Of a stretch of DNA of 64,000 nt, positions 17,468-26,978 are shown one piece after another (position 1 is the stretch's first letter; each line of letters opens with the position of its first letter). The position numbers and the translations under genes were made by a program. The DNA comes from Chryseobacterium sp. SSA4.19. GTDB lineage: Bacteria; Bacteroidota; Bacteroidia; Flavobacteriales; Weeksellaceae. Under the pieces are notes generated by a model. That model saw only the letters and a list, made by a program, of their open reading frames with translations. It did not search any database and was not told the origin of the DNA. The stretch spans positions 1 through 64,000 of the forward strand of contig NZ_JAKVIP010000018.1 of NCBI RefSeq assembly GCF_022601875.1, in the 5' to 3' direction.

Positions 17468-18055
17468 TCACTTATTATCCTGAACCGAAATCATAACAAC
17501 ACCTGCCCTATCCCGTTTTTCACTATTGTTAAAAGTAAGTTTAATTGATCTCTTTGGGGAAATGTCAATATACTCAGGAAGAGGCTGCTTTATAATCCCG
17601 ATCAACGGCTCTTGTTCTCTGATATCTCCGAAATAGTCCGTAAAATCACCAACAGTTAAAGTTTCTGTCATGGATTCAGGAATCAGGAAAATCATTTCTG
17701 AATTTGTTGTGAGGTTTTCTTTTTTACTATAGTGATATTGCATCACTATGTTTTGCCCTTGTGTTTCTTTCAATGAATCATACATCACCAGCGGCAGTTT
17801 ATTTAAAAATTTTTTATTTAAAGATCGGATACCAGCCTCGTTAAATTTCGCGTCAGGAAGTTTTGCTACAGAATCGATGTAAACCAGTATAATCTTCGGA
17901 CGACTTGCTTTCATTTCCTTCACTTCCGGAAGTGACGATTTATCTTTGCGGTTTTGAGGATGGTCTCCGCTGCAGTTCAGGAAAATACCAAGCATCAAAC
18001 CACACAGAATGAAATAATTGCTTTTCCATTTAAAAATAACCATTGAATTTTTCAT
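17468..18055 (-). CDS. predicted lipoprotein of unknown function
   Basis: 195 residues from ATG 18055 (an in-frame ATG at 18076 would add seven residues before the signal). A hydrophobic stretch ends in LGIFLNC, a plausible lipobox, followed by a charged linker (DHPQNRKDKSSLPEVKE) and a mixed alpha/beta region with IILVYIDSVAKLPD and a C-terminal IKLTFNN. I do not recognise the family. It stands alone with AT-rich DNA on both sides; the plus-strand VirJ-like gene converges on it. Confidence 0.6.
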   Translation of the reverse strand: MKNSMVIFKWKSNYFILCGLMLGIFLNCSGDHPQNRKDKSSLPEVKEMKASRPKIILVYIDSVAKLPDAKFNEAGIRSLNKKFLNKLPLVMYDSLKETQGQNIVMQYHYSKKENLTTNSEMIFLIPESMTETLTVGDFTDYFGDIREQEPLIGIIKQPLPEYIDISPKRSIKLTFNNSEKRDRAGVVMISVQDNK

Positions 18056-18184
18056 TTGAACATTAGTTTTAATCATTTCGACAAAGGTTCCATGTCTATA
18101 TATTTCATAATCAGATATCGTAAACTGTGAAACGTTATTTTATAGTTTATCATCCGATTAAACAACAGTTAAAAAAACATTATT

Positions 18185-19204
18185 TTATGGTATTAGCAGC
18201 TCCTTTTTCAGGCTGTTATTCTTGATTGCTTTCCTGCAACGCTTAACCCGCTCAGGATTATCTTGACTGGCCAGCCCTAAATTAAGAAACAATTCATCCT
18301 GCAGTTTACCATCTCCCCTCCGCAGTTTCCTGTCTACTTGTTTTGCTCTTTCAAACAGGATTTCAAAATCGTCATCGACCGGTAATTTTCTGATTTTCGC
18401 ATTTTCGTAAGCAGATATTAACATACTTAATTCAGTTTCCAGTTCATGCTGCTTTAGCTCCGGATACTTATTAAAAACTTCTTTAAGTTCCTGATATTTA
18501 CCTTTCACTGCGTAAGTGATTATCGCATCAGAATGATATTTAGTGCCCAGGTTTTTATGTCTGCATAAGTTTATGGCAGCTTCTACCCCATGAGCATCTG
18601 CGTAAGCGGTGACTAATGATTGCTTGGCATCATTTACTTCTGATCTGTTAATTGAAGGCTTGCAAGCCGTAAAGTACTTAAAGAAATTCTTCTGATCTCC
18701 TTTTAATGCGTAATAGGTCAGGATGATTAAGAATCCTTTATCAACATTGTCATTCTCCTTGAAAATTTTTGTTTTTCTAAAATATGCGGTATATTTTTCA
18801 GCTTTTTCAATTTTGTCCCTGATCACAAGATTCGTAATGATATGTATCAGGATATGATTATAAATGATATCATCATACGTAATCTTTTGCGCAGAGTTTA
18901 AAATTTCTTCTTCCGTATAATCAGCAAAATCATACAACAATAAAGCTGCGGTACACCAATCTAAAGGGTGCGTAATCTCTTTTTTGCCTTCAAACCTTTC
19001 ATATATATCCTTCCATGAGCTGCGGTAGCCTTTATATCCCAGTGCCCCTATTCCCAGACCTCTGCCTTTGTAGGGAATGTCAGCAATCTTTTTAATCACA
19101 TCCAATACTTCTGCATCATTGCCCAAAGCTTCCTGTCGGTTATCATTCGGAGTACTTAGTGCATCAATACAAAAATCTATAGCCTTGTCTATTTCTTTTT
19201 TCAT
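18185..19204 (-). CDS. uncharacterised helical protein (339 residues)
   Basis: No signal peptide or membrane segment. The sequence is almost entirely alpha-helical with irregular helix-pair repeats (HPLDWCTAALLLYDFADYT, YTAYFRKTKIF, NAIITYAVKGKYQELKEVF-like), similar in texture to TPR/SEL1-type solenoids but without a consensus motif. The N-terminal part contains a Gly-rich stretch (IPYKGRGLGIGALGYKGYR). I do not recognise a family. It lies alone on the minus strand, about 110 nt upstream of the lipoprotein gene in transcription order. Confidence 0.6.
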   Translation of the reverse strand: MKKEIDKAIDFCIDALSTPNDNRQEALGNDAEVLDVIKKIADIPYKGRGLGIGALGYKGYRSSWKDIYERFEGKKEITHPLDWCTAALLLYDFADYTEEEILNSAQKITYDDIIYNHILIHIITNLVIRDKIEKAEKYTAYFRKTKIFKENDNVDKGFLIILTYYALKGDQKNFFKYFTACKPSINRSEVNDAKQSLVTAYADAHGVEAAINLCRHKNLGTKYHSDAIITYAVKGKYQELKEVFNKYPELKQHELETELSMLISAYENAKIRKLPVDDDFEILFERAKQVDRKLRRGDGKLQDELFLNLGLASQDNPERVKRCRKAIKNNSLKKELLIP

Positions 19205-19486
19205 TACTGCTTTTTTTAAGCTGTTGCGTAAACTTTATTGTACGTCTTGGACTTCATTTGACGGGTCTATAAGATACAGTTTATTTTCTCAACAGTAAAA
19301 ACTTTTTGCCTTCTCAGAATTGGTCTGTACTGAATACCTGGCAGATATTCACTGAGCATGGTTTTATTTGGATCGGAAGATATTCCACCGTGTTCTTTAT
19401 TGTCTTGGAAAAAGCATAGTAGATTTTTTTGTTTATCTGCAGAAGTCCCAGTAATTGATTTCCTGATAACAACAAATTAAAAAAAA

Positions 19487-19514
19487 GAAGAAGCACTTAT
19501 AAAAGTACTTCTTC
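19487..19514 (-). terminator. terminator of the tRNA-Arg gene
   Basis: GAAGAAGCACTT (19487-19498) pairs with AAGTACTTCTTC (19503-19514) with one mismatch and a 4-base loop. On the minus strand it is followed at once by a run of eight T. It lies 9 nt after the tRNA 3' end. Confidence 0.85.
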
Positions 19515-19522
19515 CTTAAATG

Positions 19523-19596
19523 TGACCCCGGAGGGATTCGAACCCCCAACCGTTGGAGCCGAAATCCAATATTCTATCCAGTTGAACTACGGAGCC
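19523..19596 (-). tRNA. tRNA-Arg, anticodon TCG
   Basis: The minus strand folds as a full cloverleaf of 74 nt. The acceptor stem starts GGCTCCG and ends CGGGGTC plus discriminator A, with G-T pairs. The anticodon stem is TTGGA/TCCAA with loop TTTCGGC, so the anticodon is TCG (reads CGA). The T-arm is GGGGGTTCGAATCCCTC. The CCA end is not encoded. It appears to be a single-gene unit with its own terminator. Confidence 0.95.
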
Positions 19597-19651
19597 ATTT
19601 CTGCAATCGATACACAATTAATTTATTTAATTATTACGTATCATCAATACA

Positions 19652-21415
19652 TTAGAATGTAATTTTCACGCCTCCCAAAATTTGTGCACCCAAGACTTTA
19701 TAGCCTTTGTACGTCTGGTATTTTGAGCTCAGAAGATTATTTCCGAGAGCAAAAATACTGAAATTTTTGTGAACTTTGTACTCTGCAGAAAGATTTAAAT
19801 CGGCGTAGCCCCCAACTTTATCATTGGTGTCTTCGGTTGGCTGGTACATGAGAGGACTCCCAACTCCTTCAAGCACAAACGAATTGGTCGTTCTGTCGCT
19901 GGCAAAAAGTCCCTTGAAACCGAGTAATAATTTTTGATCCAGCATGGTATATTTTGCTCCGATGGTAGCATTAAACAGCGGCACATTGTAAATATTTTCG
20001 TAATTTTTAAGATCAAATTTGGTAAATTTCACCTCTGCATCCAATATTAAATTTGCCAACGGAAAGTATTGCAGGCTTCCTTTAACGTCACTCACATTTC
20101 CGTCATCATATACGGTGGAAAATGTGTTTGCATAATTATAGGCAGCACGGTTGAGGGTATAATTGTTATCAAACAAGCTGTTTGCCTTAAAGAACATGAT
20201 ATCTCTCATTTTTCCGTATCCTGCTGAAAAATCATATTTGAATGTTTCATCGATATCTCCTCTTAATCCAGCATAGAAATGATATTTTGTTTCAGTAGGT
20301 TTAAGATACTGGTCCGATACGATGAATGGGTTTTGCTGAAGAAGATCTGCATACGTGTTCAGCTTGAGGCCTCCGTCTACCCCACCGTAAAATTTAAATG
20401 CATCCCCTGCGGCAACCTGGAACTCAGCTTTTGGAAACCAATATGTCTTGTTTGCTTTCAGCTGTTCTGCCATCAGGCTGTTTGTATTTTTTGAGTTCAG
20501 GAATGAAAAAGAAGAACCGAGCATTAGATAAGATTCTCCTTTTCTGAATGTCACTTCAGGTGCCAAACCTATGTTGACGAAGTTGGATGAATTCTTATCG
20601 ACGATGGCAAACTCACTTTTTACAGCTTCCAGCCCTACTCCCAAATCCGCATTCAGGTTGATTCCTGATTTTCCGATTTCAACAGCGTGCTTGGATAAAT
20701 TGGCCAGCACGGAAACCTGGTTTTCCTGAGCATCGAAATGGTCTTTTAAGAATGATGATTTTACCCTGATATCATTCAGGATCTCATTGGAGTAAAAATC
20801 ATAATAGCCGTTTACTTTAAACTGATTTACCCGCTGGTCCAGGTCAACATCTACGGGCTCCAGTGCATAAATACCGTAATAATTGTAGCTGTTTAAGCCG
20901 TATTCGGCATTTAAGTTAAATTTCCCCTTGTCTCCGTAAGAATTAAGGAATGCACCCAATGTAGTCGAGCTTTGTTTTGAATCCCATGGATATTCTTTTT
21001 TAAGGCCTTGTGTCGACAGGAAATGTACATCCGCGCCTACCTCAATTTTATTTTCCAGTGTTTTTGAAACGTTGGCATCACCGAGGATCTTCCCGTAATT
21101 TCCCATTCCAAACTGAATATAGTTATTCTGAACTGAACCTTCAAATTTCGGTGTTACATCCTGTCCCTGAATTGTAGAAGTTTTAAAGTCGGACACTGCG
21201 GGAACATCCGTGATCTTGTACTGTACAGGATTCTGGGATTTTTCTTCCGGCGGATAATTTTTGATGGTTTCTACAGAAGTTTTCTTTTTTTCAATTTTCT
21301 TTACTTCCGGTTCTCTTTTTTTATTAAGAATCAGCTTTTCTTCTTTAATCTGGGAAAACGCTGCGGACGAAATCCCTAAAAATATGATGGATAATAATTG
21401 AATTCTTCGGTTCAT
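19652..21415 (-). CDS. TonB-dependent-receptor-like outer-membrane barrel without a plug
   Basis: 587 residues from ATG 21415, which starts a clean signal peptide (MNRRIQLLSIIFLG, cleaved near AAFSQ). A charged, lysine-rich linker (about 25-50) is followed by about 500 residues of alternating beta strands with aromatic girdles and a C-terminal strand ending GGVKITF, as in outer-membrane barrels. No plug domain or CarboxypepD-like repeat is visible, so it is not a standard TonB receptor. The large TPR gene lies 79 nt upstream on the same strand, and the pair are probably co-transcribed; the barrel may work with the TPR protein at the envelope. Confidence 0.75.
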   Translation of the reverse strand: MNRRIQLLSIIFLGISSAAFSQIKEEKLILNKKREPEVKKIEKKKTSVETIKNYPPEEKSQNPVQYKITDVPAVSDFKTSTIQGQDVTPKFEGSVQNNYIQFGMGNYGKILGDANVSKTLENKIEVGADVHFLSTQGLKKEYPWDSKQSSTTLGAFLNSYGDKGKFNLNAEYGLNSYNYYGIYALEPVDVDLDQRVNQFKVNGYYDFYSNEILNDIRVKSSFLKDHFDAQENQVSVLANLSKHAVEIGKSGINLNADLGVGLEAVKSEFAIVDKNSSNFVNIGLAPEVTFRKGESYLMLGSSFSFLNSKNTNSLMAEQLKANKTYWFPKAEFQVAAGDAFKFYGGVDGGLKLNTYADLLQQNPFIVSDQYLKPTETKYHFYAGLRGDIDETFKYDFSAGYGKMRDIMFFKANSLFDNNYTLNRAAYNYANTFSTVYDDGNVSDVKGSLQYFPLANLILDAEVKFTKFDLKNYENIYNVPLFNATIGAKYTMLDQKLLLGFKGLFASDRTTNSFVLEGVGSPLMYQPTEDTNDKVGGYADLNLSAEYKVHKNFSIFALGNNLLSSKYQTYKGYKVLGAQILGGVKITF

Positions 21416-21493
21416 ATTATTTGTATTTAAGTATGTAATCTGTATCAATGCTTTCCGTACATTAACACATTTTACGCTAACATGACTACTCTT

Positions 21494-24457
21494 TTACTTT
21501 TTAATCTGTTTTTTAACCTCTTTTGCTTCTGCTACGACATCAGGAAAATCCTTGTAGTTTTCAATAATCTGATCACAGGTATAGCTTGCCTGGTAATTGT
21601 CTTTTAAACCGACATAGTTTTTAGCCATCAGCACCAACGCTCTTGCACCCCAATATTCTTCGGAAGCATAGTTATTGGCCAGTTTAAAAATAGTTTCGTT
21701 GGAGGACTTAAAGGCTTTTGCTTTATTCTGATAATAAGCTTTTGCATAAATAGCTTCTGCTGCCACCGAAGTGTTTGAGGATTTCTCAAGCGAAGCATAT
21801 GCCGTCTGCGCATCCTTATCTTTTCCGGAATTCATCAGACTCCTTGCCTTAATTACTTTTGCCGTTTCAATAACAGCTACTGAGTTTTTAGTATTGGCAA
21901 TAACAGCATCCGCCAATTTTTCGGCCTGTGGGAAGTTTCTTTCTTCAGCATACAGCTTCATCAGTTCTACATTGGCGTAGTTTTTAATGTTGACGTCTGA
22001 GGAATTGCTGATATTTTCCAGATAGGTTCTTGCTTGTGCATTATCGCCCTGAGCAATATAAATCTGAGCAAGACGGGTTTGCGCATCATCCTGGTAATCA
22101 TTAGGAACAGCCGCTAATTCCTGTAGCACAAGAAGTGCTTTGGTTGCATTTTTGGTCTGGTAATAACTTTCGCCAAGTTCATATTTAGCCTGATATAAGC
22201 CTTCTCCCGTTGGGTTCTGGGTCAAATATTTTTCGTAATAAGAAATGGCGTTCTTGTAGTCTTTTTTAGTGAACAGCTGTTTCGCTGTTGATAAATTAAT
22301 TTCATCAATTTCAGCAGCATCTATATTAACTCCTATATTTCTGGCAAAGCTCTCGTATCCTGCGACATCACCGTTCTTTGTAAAGATAGGTTTCGCAGCC
22401 TGAACTATTTTCTCTGCATACGCCGTATTTTTGTACTGTTCGCCCAGAGATTTCAATTCGGACAATGCTTTATCATTCTGGTTCTGGTCAATATAGTTCT
22501 GTGCCCTGTAGATGGAAGCATTTGCTACCAAATCTTTATCGGAAGACGTCTTAATGACTTTATTAAAGAAATCATTGGCATTGTTAAAATCATCCTGAGC
22601 CGCATAAGCAGTCCCGATCTCATATTGGGCATCATCGTAATAATCGGAATCCGGATATTTCGACAGGAGATTTTTAAGATTGGTTATTTTTGCCTGTGTG
22701 TCTCCTTTAAACCCTAAAGCCATGGCTTTCTGGTATAAGGTATAATCTGTCGCATCTTCATTTTTGTCGTAGATAGCAATGGCTTCATTCAGGTTATTGT
22801 TGGCATAATTAATATCTGCCAGACGAAGTTCAGCATCATTTTTAAACTCAGGCTTCGGATTCTTCAAATACTGCCTGAAATAGGTTTCTGCCTGGTCAAA
22901 TTTCTTGGATTTAAAATAAGCATATCCGAGGTCATACGGCAGCTGCTGTTTCTCAGGGAAGTTTTCGGTAAGCAGCTTTTCGTAGCGGGCAATGGCTGAC
23001 GGATAATTCCCTTTTTGGTAATACACCTGTCCTAACCAGTATAAAGCCCTGCTGTTAAATTCTTTATTGATATTGAATCCTAAACTTCTCAGGAAATACT
23101 GTTCTGCCTCATCATAATTTCCCTTGTTGAACTCTTCAGTCCCCAGCAGGTAAGAAACTTCCTGGTCTATCTTATCAATGTCCGGAGAGGAATTCTGAAG
23201 CCTGTCGATAGCATTAAGCGTTTCCTTGTAGTTTCCGGAATACAGGTAAGATTTCACCAAAAGCGATCTCATTTCTGCTCCGTTCGCCGCATTAGGATTT
23301 TCATTAATATAATTCTGGATAACTGTCGATGCACTTTCAAACGGGTTTCCGATGTCGTAACTTAATTTGGCATACTGTTCATGAGCCAGCTTTTTAACCT
23401 TAGGATCATAATTCATCTGGTAAGATGAACGGAAAGCTGAAAGGGCCTCCTGTTTTTTATCAACCGCCAGGTAAGCATTTCCAAGCTGATAATAAGCATT
23501 TTGGGCTAACGCTGAATTGCTGTTCAGCAACTGGTTATAGTAAGAAACGGCTTCGTCATATTTTTTAAGCTGTGCAGCGACAAAACCCATTTCATACAGG
23601 TCATTTTCAGACGGGTTCTGCTGAACGCTCAGATAATCTTTAAGATGCGGATACGCAGAAGCGTAATCGTTTTTCATAAAATAACTTTCCCCTATAATCT
23701 TGTGAACTTCGGCTTTGTAAGCTTCTGAAATATCTTCATTAAGCAATACGGTACCTTCAGAAATTGCCTTATCGTAATCTTTGTCATTATAGTACATCTG
23801 AACATAATAAGGACGCACCAGTTTGGCATATTTCGGCTGGTCTCTCACCGAATCAAAATATTGGAAAGCTTTATCATTCTGCCTGTCCGAATAATACAAA
23901 TGGCCCAGCATGTAGGCAATATCTCCTTTTTGTGATTCATCCGCTGTTTTATAAGCTTCTTCCAGTGCATCTGTTGCGCCTTTGGAATCTCCCATCATAA
24001 ATTTGGCATACCCCAATTTCAGAATATACTGTGTATTTTCTTCTTTGGAAAGCTGATATTGATTAATCTTTTTCAGCGTTTCCAAGGCTTTAGGGAAATC
24101 TTTTTTCGCTAAATAATAATCTGCTAACGGCAGGTTCGCCTGAGCAAAATAGGCCGAATTCGGATATTCCTTGATAAAAGCGGTCAGCCCGTCTTCCGCA
24201 TGATTCTTCTGAAGAATTACGCCGATCACATTATCGAAAAATTTCGCTGCTTCTTTTTTTGATCTGGACAGGTTCTCATTGTAGAAATACTGTCTTGCAT
24301 ATTCGTACTGTGAAGCATTATAGATCTTGGTCTGATAAAGGTTTTCTGCCAGATTGAACCTGTAGTTTTCTTTATGCGTAAAATATTGAGACTGTTGGGC
24401 ATCGGCAATACCGAAATACAGAACAGCAGTCGCCAGGAGTATTTTTTTCGAGTTCAT
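21494..24457 (-). CDS. large secreted/periplasmic tetratricopeptide-repeat protein
   Basis: 987 residues. A signal peptide (MNSKKILLATAVLYFGIADA) precedes about 20-25 TPR-type helix pairs along the whole length; clear units read YQLGNAYLAVDKKQEALSAF, ALYWLGQVYYQKGNYPSAIA and AQYEIGTAYAAQDDFNNAND. No enzymatic domain is seen. Such long TPR proteins act as scaffolds; the partner is probably the outer-membrane barrel encoded next. It is the first gene of the pair, with about 250 bp of AT-rich upstream DNA facing the divergent permease gene. Confidence 0.85.
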   Translation of the reverse strand: MNSKKILLATAVLYFGIADAQQSQYFTHKENYRFNLAENLYQTKIYNASQYEYARQYFYNENLSRSKKEAAKFFDNVIGVILQKNHAEDGLTAFIKEYPNSAYFAQANLPLADYYLAKKDFPKALETLKKINQYQLSKEENTQYILKLGYAKFMMGDSKGATDALEEAYKTADESQKGDIAYMLGHLYYSDRQNDKAFQYFDSVRDQPKYAKLVRPYYVQMYYNDKDYDKAISEGTVLLNEDISEAYKAEVHKIIGESYFMKNDYASAYPHLKDYLSVQQNPSENDLYEMGFVAAQLKKYDEAVSYYNQLLNSNSALAQNAYYQLGNAYLAVDKKQEALSAFRSSYQMNYDPKVKKLAHEQYAKLSYDIGNPFESASTVIQNYINENPNAANGAEMRSLLVKSYLYSGNYKETLNAIDRLQNSSPDIDKIDQEVSYLLGTEEFNKGNYDEAEQYFLRSLGFNINKEFNSRALYWLGQVYYQKGNYPSAIARYEKLLTENFPEKQQLPYDLGYAYFKSKKFDQAETYFRQYLKNPKPEFKNDAELRLADINYANNNLNEAIAIYDKNEDATDYTLYQKAMALGFKGDTQAKITNLKNLLSKYPDSDYYDDAQYEIGTAYAAQDDFNNANDFFNKVIKTSSDKDLVANASIYRAQNYIDQNQNDKALSELKSLGEQYKNTAYAEKIVQAAKPIFTKNGDVAGYESFARNIGVNIDAAEIDEINLSTAKQLFTKKDYKNAISYYEKYLTQNPTGEGLYQAKYELGESYYQTKNATKALLVLQELAAVPNDYQDDAQTRLAQIYIAQGDNAQARTYLENISNSSDVNIKNYANVELMKLYAEERNFPQAEKLADAVIANTKNSVAVIETAKVIKARSLMNSGKDKDAQTAYASLEKSSNTSVAAEAIYAKAYYQNKAKAFKSSNETIFKLANNYASEEYWGARALVLMAKNYVGLKDNYQASYTCDQIIENYKDFPDVVAEAKEVKKQIKK

Positions 24458-24669
24458 TACTTGTAAATTTTAAAATGGGCAAGCCTGAAAACCAGGTCTA
24501 AATATTTAAAATTCTGTGGAAATTATCCACAATTGGTCAACGAAAATATCGAAAAGATATTGCATAAACAAGCCTTTTAACACATTGTTAATAAGTGATT
24601 CTGATTTTATGACTTCTTAACTTTTTATAAGAAACCTTAAGAAAAACAAAATTATTTGAGAGAAATAAT

Positions 24670-24677
24670 TACATTTG
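24670..24677 (+). promoter_or_regulatory. possible -7 element of the permease gene
   Basis: TACATTTG matches TAnnTTTG and lies 27 nt before the ATG at 24705. A well-spaced -33 element is not obvious. Confidence 0.4.
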
Positions 24678-24704
24678 CTTTTTTCAAATAAAATATAGTA
24701 TTGA

Positions 24705-26375
24705 ATGGGTCAGCTTTTTAGAAGAAAAATTTATTCAGATTCAGATACATCCACAGGTTTATTGAGAGTCTTGGGTGTTTGGGACATCGTTTTTTTTGGT
24801 ATTGCGGCCATCATCGGGGCAGGAAGTTTCAGCAGTTTAGGAGAAGCTGTTTTCAGGGGAGGTCCCGGCGTTATCTTACTATATTTGATCTGTGGTTTCG
24901 CTTGTGGTTTCACTGCGCTTTGTTATGCAGAATTTGCCAGCAGAATCCCGACAGCCGGCTCTGCCTATACGTACGCCTATGCAAGCTTCGGGGAATTAAT
25001 TGCATGGATTATCGGCTGGGCTCTGATTATGGAATATTCGTTCGGAAATATTTATGTAGCCTTTTCCTGGTCAGATTATTTTACCAGCTTTCTTGAACGT
25101 CTTGGCATGCACATCCCTGATTATCTGACCTGCAGCTATACCGAAGCTAAAAAAGCCTTTCTCAACGGCTCCGAAAATAAAGAACTCATTAACGCGTGGA
25201 GCCATGCACCCCTGATCGTAAACCTGAAATTCATTGTGGATGTTCCGGCCCTGGTTATCAACGGGCTGATTACGTGGCTGTGTTATATAGGAGTCAAAGA
25301 AAGTAAAAATTTCAACAATGCTTTGGTGATTTTAAAACTGGCAGTTATTGTTCTGGTTATTCTGGTCGGATTTTCTTACATCACTACAGATAACTGGACC
25401 CCTGTTAATCCTGAAACCCATGTGGCCTCTTTTATGCCGAACGGTTTTGCCGGAGTCATGAGTGCCGTTTCCGGGGTATTCTTTGCATACATCGGGTTTG
25501 ATGCATTAAGCGTATTATCCGAAGAGACAAAAGATCCACAAAAGACCCTGCCAAAAGGAATGATCATCTCATTGGTGTTGTGCACCGTTATTTATATTGC
25601 ACTCACACTTGTATTGACGGGAATGGTGGATTACAGAAAGTTTGATGGTGTTGGAGATCCTCTCTCTTTTATTTTTGAAAAATCAAATGCCAACGTAGCA
25701 TGGATGGAACTTACCGTTTCTTTCGTTGCCATTGTCGCCATTACTACGGTACTTTTGGTTTTCCAGATGGGCCAGCCGAGAATCTGGTATGCTATGAGCC
25801 GTGACGGTCTGATGCCACAGAAATTCCAGACGGTACACCCTAAGTATAAAACCCCTTCGTTTGCAACCGTTGTTACCGGTATTGTGGTGGGAATTCCCAT
25901 TTTGTTTACCGATAAGTCCTTTATTCTGGACTTTACCAGCATCGGAACCATTTTCGCTTTCGTACTGGTATGCGCAGGGGTACTGATGTTGCCTGCCAAA
26001 GAAAAGCTGAAGGGCAGGTTTCACCTTCCGTATATCAACGGAAAATTTATTTTTCCGGTTATCTTTATCGGCGGACTGATTGTATTCTATCTTTGGCAGC
26101 CTGAGTTTTTTGATACGTTAATGAATTGGAAAGATCCTGAGCAAGGCGAATTCAGAGCATCCATCTTCTTTTTCATACTGATTAATCTAGGGCTTTGCAT
26201 CCTGACTTTTATTAAAAATTTCTCATTGATTCCTTTAATCGGATTAAGTTCCTGCCTGTATCTGCTTACGGGGATGAGCCATGACAACTGGTTTTGGTTC
26301 GGGTTATGGTTTGCAATCGGCCTGATCATTTATTTCTGTTATGGCTACAGGAACAGCAAGCTGAAAAAAGCATAG
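24705..26375 (+). CDS. APC-family amino acid permease
   Basis: 556 residues with about 12-14 membrane helices. The first helix holds the broken-helix motif IIGAGSFSSLGEAVF, a variant of the cationic amino acid transporter pattern GAGIF, and SRIPTAGSAYTYAY and FFAYIGFDALSVLSEETKDP (helix 6 region) are typical of the CAT/YfnA branch. A longer loop (about 135-170) separates helices 3 and 4. It should import amino acids using an ion gradient; the substrate cannot be assigned. It is divergent from the TPR gene and ends at a strong palindromic terminator. Confidence 0.9.
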   Translation: MGQLFRRKIYSDSDTSTGLLRVLGVWDIVFFGIAAIIGAGSFSSLGEAVFRGGPGVILLYLICGFACGFTALCYAEFASRIPTAGSAYTYAYASFGELIAWIIGWALIMEYSFGNIYVAFSWSDYFTSFLERLGMHIPDYLTCSYTEAKKAFLNGSENKELINAWSHAPLIVNLKFIVDVPALVINGLITWLCYIGVKESKNFNNALVILKLAVIVLVILVGFSYITTDNWTPVNPETHVASFMPNGFAGVMSAVSGVFFAYIGFDALSVLSEETKDPQKTLPKGMIISLVLCTVIYIALTLVLTGMVDYRKFDGVGDPLSFIFEKSNANVAWMELTVSFVAIVAITTVLLVFQMGQPRIWYAMSRDGLMPQKFQTVHPKYKTPSFATVVTGIVVGIPILFTDKSFILDFTSIGTIFAFVLVCAGVLMLPAKEKLKGRFHLPYINGKFIFPVIFIGGLIVFYLWQPEFFDTLMNWKDPEQGEFRASIFFFILINLGLCILTFIKNFSLIPLIGLSSCLYLLTGMSHDNWFWFGLWFAIGLIIYFCYGYRNSKLKKA

Positions 26376-26391
26376 TTTTACTGCTATATAA

Positions 26392-26427
26392 AACAAGTCC
26401 GGGCTGCGATCGCAGCCCGGACTTGTT
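26392..26427. terminator. 36-bp perfect palindrome, strong terminator
   Basis: AACAAGTCCGGGCTGCGA (26392-26409) is followed directly by its exact reverse complement (26410-26427), with no spacer. It lies 17 nt after the permease stop and before the DUF962 gene on the same strand. Only a short T-rich tail follows (ATTTC). Confidence 0.75.
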
Positions 26428-26482
26428 ATTTCAGATTGGCGAACTTATTGCTCTAGGTTTTAGAGTTTAAATCACAAATGCC

Positions 26483-26830
26483 ATGGCTGAAAGAATTAAA
26501 AACTTTAAGGAATTTTATCAGTTTTATCTGACAGAGCACAGCAAATCCGGGACCCGGGTTTTCCATTTCATCGGAACCCTGCTGGTCTTTTTTGTTATCG
26601 GATATGTTATCGCCTCAGGAAAAGAACGTTTTTTATGGTATGTCCCGATCTTTGGTTACGGATTTGCCTGGTTGAGTCACGCTGTAATCGAAAAAAACAG
26701 GCCTGCCACCTTTAAATATCCTGTTTGGTCGCTCCTATCTGATTTTAAGCTTTTCTTTGAGCTTTTGATCGGGAAACAAAAATTCGGTGGAAAATCCACT
26801 TCCAAAAACACAGAACCACAAAATCATTGA
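26483..26830 (+). CDS. DUF962/Mpo1-like membrane protein
   Basis: 115 residues, at the short end of the family. It has the signature segments YLTEHSKSGTRVFHFIGT (about 13-30) with two histidines and YGFAWLSHAVIEKNRPATF (about 58-76) with a third, around two membrane helices. Yeast Mpo1 is an iron-dependent dioxygenase that shortens 2-hydroxy fatty acids; the conserved His residues here could bind iron. The function in flavobacteria is not established. It stands alone between two palindromic terminators. Confidence 0.85.
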   Translation: MAERIKNFKEFYQFYLTEHSKSGTRVFHFIGTLLVFFVIGYVIASGKERFLWYVPIFGYGFAWLSHAVIEKNRPATFKYPVWSLLSDFKLFFELLIGKQKFGGKSTSKNTEPQNH

Positions 26831-26910
26831 TGATCTGCAAATAATGATTTTTATTTTTACATTTTTTTAATACCAAAAAAGGAATTAATAAATATATATT
26901 ATCCTTAAAA

Positions 26911-26947
26911 AATGACTTCGGGCTTGCATAGCAAGCCCGAAGTCATT
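26911..26947. terminator. bidirectional terminator between convergent genes
   Basis: AATGACTTCGGGCTTGC (26911-26927), loop ATA, and the exact reverse complement (26931-26947), flanked by A-run and T-run. It serves the plus-strand DUF962 gene and the minus-strand transglutaminase-like gene. Confidence 0.85.
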
Positions 26948-26978
26948 TTCATATTAATTCAGAATAATTAAATGATAT

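Noticed and set aside
19314..19496. 60-residue minus-strand frame downstream of the tRNA
   Set aside because: It begins inside the tRNA terminator's T-run and has no homologue-like pattern; probably chance.
26392..26427. Phage attachment site or origin palindrome
   Set aside because: Position just after a stop codon and similarity to other gene-end hairpins favour a terminator; no integrase is near.
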